Below, piece after piece: positions 12,735 to 19,570 of a stretch of 22,731 bases of DNA (positions are counted from its first letter, which is position 1; every line of letters starts with the position of its first letter). The position numbers and the translations under genes were made by a program. Under the pieces are notes generated by a model, which was not told the DNA's origin, made no database searches, and was given only the letters and a program-made list of their open reading frames with translations. Source of the stretch: Candidatus Saccharimonadota bacterium (GTDB taxonomy: Bacteria; Patescibacteriota; Saccharimonadia; Saccharimonadales; UBA4665); assembly GCA_029288515.1 (NCBI GenBank), contig JARIHB010000174.1, positions 1 through 22,731 on the forward strand. The letters run 5' to 3'.

Positions 12735-12758
12735 ATGACACCGGATGGAATTAGATAG
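12735..12758 (+). CDS. Possible 7-codon leader ORF overlapping the next start
   Basis: ATG at 12735, 9 nt after TACAAT (12720-12725), reads MTPDGIR and stops at 12756-12758, overlapping in another frame the ATG (12745) of the HExxH gene. With the leaderless habit of this genome it would be the first start met by ribosomes. It may be chance. Confidence 0.2.
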   Translation: MTPDGIR

Positions 12759-14028
12759 CAACTCTGAACATACTCTGTTAAGCCAAGAAAATATCACCGA
12801 CGACACCAGATATTACACCGGTGCAGATGCAATGAGCGCTCCTCTAAGCCGTTACCTACTACCTGACAGTGGTCGCTCAGATGTCACGATGACTGGCATT
12901 GAAGCGATACTGCCCCCTGAAACGGCCGTTCCGATGGCTAGCCAAAGGCACTATATTGACGGCGCGTTGTACGAAGGCGATTACCCTGACCCTGGAGTAC
13001 GTGAGGCGGTGGCTTCTAAAAGAACAGAGATCCATGCATTACGCAATCGATTCCACGAGGCTTTAGACGGCGTGCCAGATCGGAGTGGACGCCACGAAGA
13101 AGCTATACACTGGATGCGGAACGAAGCTGCCGCCGATCTTGGCGCACGAGCTTTGGACCTGCCTGTCTCAGTTTTGGCCCCTGAGCACTTTACACAAGTG
13201 CGGCGTGCCATAGGATTGGGTAAGGCTGCAGGTATGTATCGGCATGGGCGGATAGTTGTTTGCAGCGATCCGGAGATTCAGAAGCATTACGGCGACAGGC
13301 CTCTTATGAAAACGTTGGCGCATGAATTCGCGCATGGCGCATATGAAGGGGATGACTGGTCTGTGCTTACACTGCCTCTCCAACCCCACCAGCGTCTGCG
13401 TCCGGATGACATCGTGACGGGCGGGCGGATTGTTCGGATTGTGCAAACTCTCGGCCTCTGCGCGCCTGATCCAGATATGCCGTGGGATCCGGCGTTCTCG
13501 AATGCATTTTTAGAAGAGGGGGCTGTGGAGAGTTATGCCCTAGAAAAAAGAGATGCTTACTTGCCACCTCTGAATATAGATGGTCAAGTAATGTACGATG
13601 CCCCCCTTGATTCTGAGCGCACAGTACATACTCACTATGCGAACGCTGGCTTGCGACTTACTGATCCACATACCGGTACGCTCTGTCTGCCTTGGAAATA
13701 TGCCGCCAGCACAGCCCTTAGGAAAGACGGAAGGATAACAACGTTAACTTCTGGTGTTACCCTGGCCGCATTTGGTATAGACCTGCTGGAAGCCTATCGC
13801 ATGCCTGGCCTGCGCGCCGAATTATTAGCGAGCCGCAATGACCCGGCACAAAGAGTGCGTATACGAGATCGTATTGATAGGGTATATGATGGTGATGAAA
13901 CGTCCTTCTATACCCGTCTGTCCCGCGTGCAGTATATCGTACAGGATCTTATGGCTGGCGTTCGGATGGTTGTAAAAGCGTTGGATATTGAAGACGAGCC
14001 GATGTTCCGTGTAGCCCGGCACCTTTAG
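12745..14028 (+). CDS. HExxH protein, putative zinc metallopeptidase
   Basis: 427 residues. HEFAH (H193, E194, H197) is followed 60 residues later by FLEEGAVESYA, whose Glu could be the third zinc ligand. This is a gluzincin-like arrangement. No signal peptide or membrane helix is seen, so the protein would act in the cytosol or leave by an unknown route. The C-terminal half (LPWKYAAST, AAFGIDLLEAYRMPGLRAEL, RIRDRIDRVYDGDETSFYTRL) is clearly shared with the gene at the right edge of the window (21780-22731), so the two are paralogues. The family itself is not recognised. It lies 47 nt after the paralogue pair and convergent with the hydrolase gene at 14033 (4-nt gap). Confidence 0.65.
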   Translation: MELDSNSEHTLLSQENITDDTRYYTGADAMSAPLSRYLLPDSGRSDVTMTGIEAILPPETAVPMASQRHYIDGALYEGDYPDPGVREAVASKRTEIHALRNRFHEALDGVPDRSGRHEEAIHWMRNEAAADLGARALDLPVSVLAPEHFTQVRRAIGLGKAAGMYRHGRIVVCSDPEIQKHYGDRPLMKTLAHEFAHGAYEGDDWSVLTLPLQPHQRLRPDDIVTGGRIVRIVQTLGLCAPDPDMPWDPAFSNAFLEEGAVESYALEKRDAYLPPLNIDGQVMYDAPLDSERTVHTHYANAGLRLTDPHTGTLCLPWKYAASTALRKDGRITTLTSGVTLAAFGIDLLEAYRMPGLRAELLASRNDPAQRVRIRDRIDRVYDGDETSFYTRLSRVQYIVQDLMAGVRMVVKALDIEDEPMFRVARHL

Positions 14029-14032
14029 GCGG

Positions 14033-14926
14033 TTATCGTGTAGCTGTTTTGACTGCCTGCCATATAGAAGGGTCGTGCTGCTTTGTGAGCCGCCAGTACC
14101 ACCATTCGCCGCCCCACAGGTCGACCGGCCAGGCGTTGGTAGCGCGTGCCAGCGCAACGTTTTGAGCAATCTGGATCGGGCCCATAGACTTGTCCTGTTC
14201 GGTCAGCGGCATTTCCCAAATGGCTTTTGGTCCCCAGGGTTCTAATTGCAGTTCGTGAATAAAAACCGGCCGGCGCTTTAGCCATGCGATGAGCCGTTTG
14301 CGGCCGCGATGCAGCCATGGCTTATGAAATGCCCGACGGTATGCGCCGTGGCTGTATACAATCTGGTAGTACGAAAAACCTACAATATCCGGCGTGGGTC
14401 GCCGCAGTGGTATGCCCCACGAAGTGCTGGTACTCATGATAACTGGGTGATGCGGGTCGAGCTCTTTCACTAGGGCCAGCTCCTGACGCAGCCGCGGCCG
14501 GTCAACTTCGGCGCGTCTGCCGAATTTCTGTAATAACGCTTCGTTTTCCAGCTGGTAGCTCACGAGCGCTGGATGGTGCCGATACCTTTTCACGACAGTT
14601 TTCACGAAGGCCAGCAGAGCTGTGCTGCGCGTGCGTTTATCTGTCTTCCACGCCCACTCTGGCCAATGATTCTCCGGCCAGCGCGGCTGGCGGGCGCCGA
14701 GGGCGAGCGTCACCTGCCCGCCGGCAGCCGCAATGCGGTCCATCTGCCAATCCAACTCGGTGAAGTCATATGCGCCAGGTTGTTTTTCGTGCTCATCCCA
14801 ATAGCTCATCAGGCGAAACCGCCGGAAGCCGGCCTCTTCAATCAGCCAATCGAGCGTGTGGTGCGGATCGATGCCAAAGTTGCGGCATTGTTTTAATGAG
14901 AAACTAACTCCGAATACTTTGCGCAT
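14033..14926 (-). CDS. Glycoside hydrolase-like TIM-barrel protein (soluble)
   Basis: 297 residues from ATG 14926. FRLMSYWDEHEKQPGAYDF is the YWDxxE...GxYDF opening of clan-A-type hydrolases. SYQLENEA carries a likely acid/base Glu (E129), and FIHELQLEPWG a likely nucleophile region (E225 or E229). DLWGGEWWYWRL closes the barrel. This is the catalytic core only, with no signal peptide. It is a clear paralogue of the anchored protein at 16085-17200. The true substrate and GH family are unknown; beta-galactosidase- or GH5-like activities would fit. TATACT is 6 nt before the chosen ATG; GTG at 14932 is also in frame but would begin inside the spacer. Confidence 0.7.
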   Translation of the reverse strand: MRKVFGVSFSLKQCRNFGIDPHHTLDWLIEEAGFRRFRLMSYWDEHEKQPGAYDFTELDWQMDRIAAAGGQVTLALGARQPRWPENHWPEWAWKTDKRTRSTALLAFVKTVVKRYRHHPALVSYQLENEALLQKFGRRAEVDRPRLRQELALVKELDPHHPVIMSTSTSWGIPLRRPTPDIVGFSYYQIVYSHGAYRRAFHKPWLHRGRKRLIAWLKRRPVFIHELQLEPWGPKAIWEMPLTEQDKSMGPIQIAQNVALARATNAWPVDLWGGEWWYWRLTKQHDPSIWQAVKTATR

Positions 14927-14932
14927 CAGCAC

Positions 14933-14938
14933 AGTATA
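14933..14938 (-). promoter_or_regulatory. -10 box of the soluble hydrolase gene (leaderless)
   Basis: TATACT lies 6 nt before the ATG at 14926, within the 17-nt gap after the preceding gene's stop. It decides the start. Confidence 0.5.
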
Positions 14939-14943
14939 CCGCT

Positions 14944-15474
14944 TTAGCTCGTTTGAGGCGTTTCTGTAACATGGTTGTCCGTGTGTATAACCTGCGTTGC
15001 GCTGTCGTCCATTTCGCCAATAATAGGTAGGCGCATGGTGGTCTCTTGCAGCGCATCATCGGGCACGCGGGTTGGCGGCAGAACGCCAAACTGTTCATGG
15101 TATTCTTGACGGGCGGCCGCTACGTGGCCCGCAGCTTGAATGGCTTCTGTCTCGGCATTGCGCTCCTGGATCAGCAATTCGTAGAAAGAAGTGGGCGTTA
15201 GCCGGGCAAAACGACAGTCGCTGCACATAGCAGCTGCCTCCTTGCCCAGGAGCTTACGGGCATCCTGGCGAGTGCGAGCCCCGTCGCCGCGTACTGCTTC
15301 GCCTCTTGTGAGTGGACACGTTACCCGGCCAATGAAACCGATAACCACCGTACTGCCGGACACAGTATTGCTTGGGTTAGGATACCATTCACCTTTGCCC
15401 TGATGCTGCCACGCCGGCTCATACACTACATCCTTGAGCCTACAGTTATTGAAATTACGCGTACCCCTACTCAT
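14944..15474 (-). CDS. Unknown Cys-containing small protein
   Basis: 176 residues from ATG 15474, not recognised. Four cysteines (C11, C53 in VTCPLTRG, C84 and C87 in CSDC) could form a zinc or iron-sulfur site. The rest is a helical, charged C-terminal half (FYELLIQERNAETEAIQAAG, AARQEYHEQFG). The longer frame to 15555 is rejected because it runs over a terminator and a strong promoter: TTGCGT-N17-TACACT ends 7 nt before ATG 15474. It stands between two paralogous hydrolases but carries its own promoter, so no functional link is shown. Confidence 0.6.
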   Translation of the reverse strand: MSRGTRNFNNCRLKDVVYEPAWQHQGKGEWYPNPSNTVSGSTVVIGFIGRVTCPLTRGEAVRGDGARTRQDARKLLGKEAAAMCSDCRFARLTPTSFYELLIQERNAETEAIQAAGHVAAARQEYHEQFGVLPPTRVPDDALQETTMRLPIIGEMDDSATQVIHTDNHVTETPQTS

Positions 15475-15481
15475 GCTTCTT

Positions 15482-15510
15482 AGTGTAAAACCAAATTGTG
15501 TACAACGCAA
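15482..15510 (-). promoter_or_regulatory. Promoter of the Cys-containing protein gene (leaderless)
   Basis: TTGCGT (15510-15505), 17-nt spacer, TACACT (15487-15482), 7 nt to ATG 15474. Its -35 overlaps the T-tract of the terminator upstream. Confidence 0.65.
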
Positions 15511-15535
15511 AAATAACGCATGAGCAGTAATGCGT
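15508..15535 (-). terminator. Intrinsic terminator after the GNAT gene
   Basis: The stem ACGCAT/ATGCGT with an 8-nt loop is followed on the minus strand by TATTTTTG. Confidence 0.6.
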
Positions 15536-15555
15536 GCCCGTAATACAAGCGTCAC

Positions 15556-16080
15556 TTATTGTATTTCGTCAGGCGGCGTGGATAGAGCGGGGTCGGTCAG
15601 CTCTTTTACGAGGAATTCAGGCCTGCCTAGCCTATCCGTGCGCTCGGTGGTGTAGCCGCGGTGATAGAAAAAATTAGCAGGACTCAATTCTTCCCTGCTA
15701 TCCGGCGGATACTCAATGTCGATAGGATTAACGACTAATGTTTGTGCACCGAACTCGGCGACGGCTTGTTCGACTCTGCGAAGCAGCTCGCTGCCTACGC
15801 CCTGGCTGCGGTATTCAGGGGCAACGCCTATTGTCTCTATAGCATATTCGCCTGGCTGTTGGTAACGTTCTCCAACGCTGGCAGCGGCAATCAAATGGCC
15901 GTCTTCAATCGCGCCATACAGCAGCGGCGCGGGCTCGTCGGGCCGCGGCGGCAATGCGTATGGCTCACCTAGGGCAGTCGCGCTTAAGAAGTTGAGGGCA
16001 GCTTCGGCCTCATGGTTATAACTCAGGTCGTCAGGACCGTTCAAAGCAACATATTCCGGCGGCGTCATACGTTCTATCAT
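15556..16080 (-). CDS. GNAT-family N-acetyltransferase
   Basis: 174 residues. LIAAASVGERYQQPGEYAIE-TIGVAPEYRSQGVGSELLRRVE contains the acetyl-CoA loop of GNAT enzymes (RSQGVGSELL = R/QxxGxG/A). It is preceded by strand 4 and followed by GAQTLVVNP and ANFFYHRGYTTE, the usual strand 5 and the F-Y-x-x-x-G-Y/F near the end. It transfers an acetyl group to an unknown amine. ATG 16080 lies 4 nt after the TAG stop of the anchored hydrolase, so the two are co-transcribed and translation is probably coupled. A longer frame reaching 16302 overlaps the hydrolase gene and is rejected. Confidence 0.85.
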   Translation of the reverse strand: MIERMTPPEYVALNGPDDLSYNHEAEAALNFLSATALGEPYALPPRPDEPAPLLYGAIEDGHLIAAASVGERYQQPGEYAIETIGVAPEYRSQGVGSELLRRVEQAVAEFGAQTLVVNPIDIEYPPDSREELSPANFFYHRGYTTERTDRLGRPEFLVKELTDPALSTPPDEIQ

Positions 16081-16084
16081 ACAC

Positions 16085-17200
16085 CTATTGCTGGACGCAG
16101 GCCTGCGAAAAAGCGGTTTTAGCGGCGTCCCACATGGTGCGGTCGTGCAGTACAGCCAGGCGGTAGTACCAATATTCTCCGCCCCACAGGTATATTTCGC
16201 GCATGCCGGTGGCCTTGCCGTATTGCACGCGCGTAACGAATCGTTTGGCATCGAACGATTTATTCTGTTCTTCCAATGGTGTTTCGGCCATCGTTTGGCC
16301 ATGCGGTGTCCAGGCTTCGGCCTGTAATTCGTGGATAATCATATCTTTGCCGGTGAATATTTTTTGCCATCCGGCCAAAAAGGCGTAATACCAACCTGGA
16401 AATGGGTACTCGAAGTAGCCGTGCGTGATCGGGCTCCAGACTCGTTTGTATACCGAGATGCCGAACTCGTCCGGCTGCGGGTCGCCCACCGGCCACCCGA
16501 TGGCATTGTTGCTGCGCGATACGATAACCATATGGTTCGGATCGGCGGCCTTTACAAGGTTATATTCGCTCACCAGCCGGCTGCGGTCCCAGTTGGTACA
16601 GGTGCCGAACCCCTTTAGGAAAAATTCATTCTCCAACTGGTAGCTATCAAGCGCGGGCGAGTTTTTGTAGCGGTTGACCGTCGCCTGAATAAATTGCTCC
16701 AGCTGCGGCTGCCATTGCTGCTGAGATTCGCCGGCTGCCCATGACGGCATATGGCACTCCGGCCAGCGCGGCTGGCGCAGCCCCAGGCTGAGCGTTATTT
16801 TGGCATTGGCGGCTTCCGCTTTTTTGAACTGCCAGTCTAAGAGACTGAAATCGTACTGTCCCTTGTGCGGTTCCAGCTGATCCCAGTAGCTTACCAGGCG
16901 GAAATGACGTACGCCAACGTCGTTGAGGAGCGCGTCCATGGTTTCCTGGGCATTCAGACCCAGGCTCTCGGCGTAGGCCGGAATAAATGACGTTCCCAAA
17001 ACGAACGGTTTGCTGCGTTCACTGGCTATATACCACCGGGCAATGCCGTACATCGTGCCGATACACACCAGTAGTATGGCCAAGACAACCACCAGTACCT
17101 TATGCCATATATTCTTTCGCCAAAAATTGGCCGCATGCCGGGCGGTATATCTTACGGCGCTTTGCAGCTTGCGCATATATACTGGAGTTTGTTTTTTCAT
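16085..17200 (-). CDS. Membrane-anchored glycoside hydrolase-like protein
   Basis: 371 residues. A basic N-terminus and one membrane helix (about 34-53, HKVLVVVLAILLVCIGTM) are followed by an outward-facing catalytic domain. RHFRLVSYWDQLEPHKGQYD, SYQLENEFFL (E192), IIHELQAEAW (E291 or E295) and YLWGGEYWYYRL line up one by one with the soluble paralogue at 14033-14926. It should act on glycans outside the membrane, fitting the GT2 gene that diverges from it. Start ATG 17200 is 18 nt from the GT2 start, with overlapping -10 boxes. The stop is TAG and GNAT follows. Confidence 0.75.
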   Translation of the reverse strand: MKKQTPVYMRKLQSAVRYTARHAANFWRKNIWHKVLVVVLAILLVCIGTMYGIARWYIASERSKPFVLGTSFIPAYAESLGLNAQETMDALLNDVGVRHFRLVSYWDQLEPHKGQYDFSLLDWQFKKAEAANAKITLSLGLRQPRWPECHMPSWAAGESQQQWQPQLEQFIQATVNRYKNSPALDSYQLENEFFLKGFGTCTNWDRSRLVSEYNLVKAADPNHMVIVSRSNNAIGWPVGDPQPDEFGISVYKRVWSPITHGYFEYPFPGWYYAFLAGWQKIFTGKDMIIHELQAEAWTPHGQTMAETPLEEQNKSFDAKRFVTRVQYGKATGMREIYLWGGEYWYYRLAVLHDRTMWDAAKTAFSQACVQQ

Positions 17201-17205
17201 ACAGG

Positions 17206-17214
17206 TAAAATATA
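17206..17214. promoter_or_regulatory. Overlapping divergent -10 boxes
   Basis: On the plus strand TAAAAT (17206-17211) is 7 nt before ATG 17219. On the minus strand TATATT (17214-17209) is 8 nt before ATG 17200. The possible -35 boxes, TGGAGT (17183-17188) and TGGAGC (17237-17232), each lie inside the other gene. The two promoters cannot be occupied at once. Confidence 0.5.
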
Positions 17215-17218
17215 CATA

Positions 17219-18085
17219 ATGATTTTATCACGCTCCATCGGTCTCCGTGTTAGCCTGGTCATCCCGGCCTATAACGAAGAAGCTAATTTAGCCGACTGCC
17301 TGCACGCTATATCAAAACAGACGGTTACACCCTTTGAGGTGATTGTCGTTGATAATAATTCTACCGATAATACCGTAGCGGTTGCCCGCTCCTATCCGTT
17401 TGTAAAACTCATGCGCGAACGCCGTCAGGGCGTTGCCTATGCCCGCGACCGCGGCTTTAATGCTGCCCGTGGCGACATAATAGGCCGGCTGGACGCCGAT
17501 AGTCACCTGGCCTCTGATTGGGTGGCCCAGGTGCAGCAGCTGTTTGCCGACCTGTCGGTGGACGCAGCTACCGGCATTGTTGGCTACCGCGACGTATCAT
17601 TCCCGGCGGTGTTCAATTCCGGCGACCGTATTGTGCGTGACTATCTGGCAAAACGCATGGACGCTGTTGGTGAACAGTTCCTGTTTGGCGCCAATATGGC
17701 TGTCCGCCGCACAAGTTGGCTGGCGGTGCGTAATCGTGTATGTCACGAGCGCCGGCTGCACGAGGATATGGACCTGGCTGTGCATATGAGTCAGCTTAAC
17801 CAAAAGATAGTGCTCGCTCACCGTATGTGGGCGACTATTTCCCCTCGCCAGGCTGGGGCTGCGCCTCGACCCTATTTGCGGTACGTATGGTCGAATGCTG
17901 AGGTATTCAAGGTTCACGAGATGCAGTCACTGACCTATATTCGCCGCATGGCGGTGGTGATGTCCGTTCTCTATCTGCCAATTCATATGCTATATCGTGG
18001 GTATAATCCTTCCTCGCAGCGCTTTTCTATCAGCTATGCCATGCAGCATACGGTTCGGGCGCGCACTAGTCCGCTTGCTGATTAG
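17219..18085 (+). CDS. Glycosyltransferase family 2
   Basis: 288 residues. The GT-A fold is shown by VSLVIPAYNEEANLADCLHA, VIVVDNNSTDNTVAVA, GRLDADSHLASDWV (the metal-binding DxD) and LHEDMDLAVHM (catalytic ED). It transfers a sugar from a nucleotide-sugar donor, probably to a lipid or polysaccharide at the inner face of the membrane. One weak hydrophobic stretch (MAVVMSVLYLPIHMLY) near the end may touch the membrane. ATG 17219 is chosen because VSLVIPAYNEE homology begins right after it and a -10 lies 7 nt upstream. The TAG stop overlaps the stop of the convergent small ORF. Confidence 0.85.
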   Translation: MILSRSIGLRVSLVIPAYNEEANLADCLHAISKQTVTPFEVIVVDNNSTDNTVAVARSYPFVKLMRERRQGVAYARDRGFNAARGDIIGRLDADSHLASDWVAQVQQLFADLSVDAATGIVGYRDVSFPAVFNSGDRIVRDYLAKRMDAVGEQFLFGANMAVRRTSWLAVRNRVCHERRLHEDMDLAVHMSQLNQKIVLAHRMWATISPRQAGAAPRPYLRYVWSNAEVFKVHEMQSLTYIRRMAVVMSVLYLPIHMLYRGYNPSSQRFSISYAMQHTVRARTSPLAD

Positions 18086-18372
18086 CCTCTTGCCTCCAGG
18101 AAGGCGAGCCGGTGTTCATGGTCGTTCAATACATGGCTGTGGTCGGTAACGACAGCTTTTATTACCTTAACGTCAGCCTCAACGTTTTTAAGCCGCTCAT
18201 CAATTGCCTGCACGTGCTGCGGTAACGGCCTGAGCACTTCCAGATATTCATGGATAATTTTCAGCTCGTCGACGATAAGCTCACCGACAATCTCGGCCAG
18301 AACGTTGCGCAGTGTTTGTTCATCTATTGCTGCATGGTGTTTGGATAGTAAGAAAGGTTCGTCCTAAAACAC
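18082..18372 (-). pseudogene. Small coiled-coil ORF with TAG at codon 3
   Basis: A frame with clear coding character (DEPFLLSKHHAAIDEQTLRN, then IVGELIVDELKIIHEYLEVL, ERLKNVEADVKVIKAVV, LNDHEHRLAFLEARG) runs to TAA at 18082. Heptad-like spacing suggests a coiled coil; the protein is not recognised. It has no ordinary start. The only one that fits is GTG at 18372, 6 nt after TACAAT, and that frame reads M-F-TAG-D-E-P-F. So either codon 3 has mutated to amber or the assembly has an error there. Initiation at a rare codon further in is the alternative. Confidence 0.5.
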
Positions 18373-18378
18373 AAGCAG

Positions 18379-18384
18379 ATTGTA
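18379..18384 (-). promoter_or_regulatory. -10 box of the small coiled-coil ORF
   Basis: TACAAT lies 6 nt before GTG 18372, directly after the thermonuclease stop. This supports the view that the broken ORF was a gene. Confidence 0.4.
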
Positions 18385-18388
18385 AAAA

Positions 18389-18967
18389 TTACTGATTGTT
18401 TGTTTGCCAACGGCCGCTATCCAGGCGATACGGCTTGCAATTGCCCCACAGACCTTTGGTGGCGGCGCGGGCTTGATCTTGGTATCGGGCGAAGTCGCCC
18501 GACTTATCAAATGGAAAATCAAGATATGCGAACCCGTAGCCGTTGGTTATCAGTTCCTGCTCTACCATGCGGCCGTCCGGCAGGTATACATAGCGCAGTA
18601 AGCGGTCATACCGGTCGCGATTTGTGCTTTTACTGTCGGCGGCGAGGCGTACGTTGCTGCTGCCTATCAGATTTTTGGTAAATGCCGCAGCAGCCGGACC
18701 GTAGCACTGTACCGGGCTATTCGGCTTGTGGGTTTCCGGCGTGTCGACGCCAATCATGCGGATCGTTTCCTTTTTGCCATCCATATTCACGACGATGGTA
18801 TCGCCGTCCACAAACCGCTCGATGCTATATAACCCTGGCTGGGTTTGGACAGCAGTGTTGGCCGCCGCACCCAGCCATCCCTGCGTCTGGGCATAGCCTA
18901 TCAATGCCACAACCACGGGCACTGCTATGGCGATAATCTTTTTAGATGTCAGTCTGCGTCTGCTCAC
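18389..18967 (-). CDS. Thermonuclease (SNase-like), membrane-anchored or secreted
   Basis: 192 residues. The N-terminus RRRLTSKKIIAIAVPVVVAL is a signal anchor (helix about 10-26). It is followed by a linker and the SNase domain: FVDGDTIVV, IRMIGVDTPETHKP (catalytic Arg and metal-site Asp), TNRDRYDRLLRYVYLPDGRM and GLWGNC. All expected catalytic residues are present, so it should cut extracellular DNA or RNA to short pieces, possibly to supply nucleotides in a small-genome bacterium. The start is GTG 18967, 7 nt after a perfect TATAAT. Confidence 0.85.
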   Translation of the reverse strand: MSRRRLTSKKIIAIAVPVVVALIGYAQTQGWLGAAANTAVQTQPGLYSIERFVDGDTIVVNMDGKKETIRMIGVDTPETHKPNSPVQCYGPAAAAFTKNLIGSSNVRLAADSKSTNRDRYDRLLRYVYLPDGRMVEQELITNGYGFAYLDFPFDKSGDFARYQDQARAATKGLWGNCKPYRLDSGRWQTNNQ

Positions 18968-18974
18968 CTGCCGT

Positions 18975-18980
18975 ATTATA
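18975..18980 (-). promoter_or_regulatory. -10 box of the thermonuclease gene (leaderless GTG start)
   Basis: A perfect TATAAT lies 7 nt before GTG 18967, in the 18-nt gap after the kinase stop. Confidence 0.55.
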
Positions 18981-18985
18981 CGCGT

Positions 18986-19522
18986 TTATGCTTGATGGAG
19001 AAGCTGGTGGTCGCGCAATATTTCGGCCACCTGCGCTTTGGTGATATGCGTGCCATCTAATTGAATGGCGTGTTCGCTGGCTGTGGGCTTTTGCAGGCCG
19101 CGGGCGATGCGGTTAAAGTCGGCGGGCAGCATGTTGCCCCATATTCGTGTAGCCTGGCCGTCGCTGTGCTGGGTGGCGCGTTGGCGAGCCAAATCTTTGG
19201 GAGTGGTGATCCACACTATGACCGCATGCGCGCCGTTGCGCGCGGCAATCCGGCGCATGCGCTCGCGGTCTTTATAAAAATTAAAGTTCGTATCGAAAAC
19301 GACGCTTTTACCCTGGCGCAACAATTCGTCAGTACGTTCGTTCAACGTATCATATAGTTTGATATTCTCGGCATGCGAATGCGTGGGTTGTGCGAACATA
19401 TGCTGCCGCTCGTGGTCGGCCCACAGGTGTACTGCCCCTGTCAATTCATGGATATACTGCGATACCGTTGTCTTACCCGACCCCGGATACCCCACCATTA
19501 CGTACAGCGTTTGCTCACTCAT
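18986..19522 (-). CDS. P-loop kinase-like ATPase
   Basis: 178 residues from ATG 19522. LYVMVGYPGSGKTTVSQYIH is the Walker A loop. WADHERQHMF, SVVFDTNFNFYKDRERMRRI and VIVWITTPKDLARQRATQH follow the pattern of small nucleoside/polynucleotide kinase or zeta-toxin-like AAA_33 proteins, where the Asp of FDTN acts near the phosphate acceptor and the Arg-rich lid closes over ATP. The substrate is unknown. No antitoxin neighbour is seen, so a toxin role is not supported. The ATG at 19540 is in frame but adds an unlikely leader; homology begins at MSEQTLYVMVG. Confidence 0.75.
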   Translation of the reverse strand: MSEQTLYVMVGYPGSGKTTVSQYIHELTGAVHLWADHERQHMFAQPTHSHAENIKLYDTLNERTDELLRQGKSVVFDTNFNFYKDRERMRRIAARNGAHAVIVWITTPKDLARQRATQHSDGQATRIWGNMLPADFNRIARGLQKPTASEHAIQLDGTHITKAQVAEILRDHQLLHQA

Positions 19523-19570
19523 ACATATAAGCGTACACAAAAGCGGCCCTACGTGTAAAATAGAGATGCT

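Noticed and set aside
16081..16302. N-terminal extension of the GNAT protein
   Set aside because: It overlaps the anchored hydrolase gene in another frame; the GNAT domain and a coupled ATG begin at 16080.
315..18372. TAG reassigned to an amino acid
   Set aside because: The genes ending at 6043, 7734, 12697, 14028, 16085, 18085 and 20108 all use TAG as a sensible stop, so the two in-frame ambers are local events.
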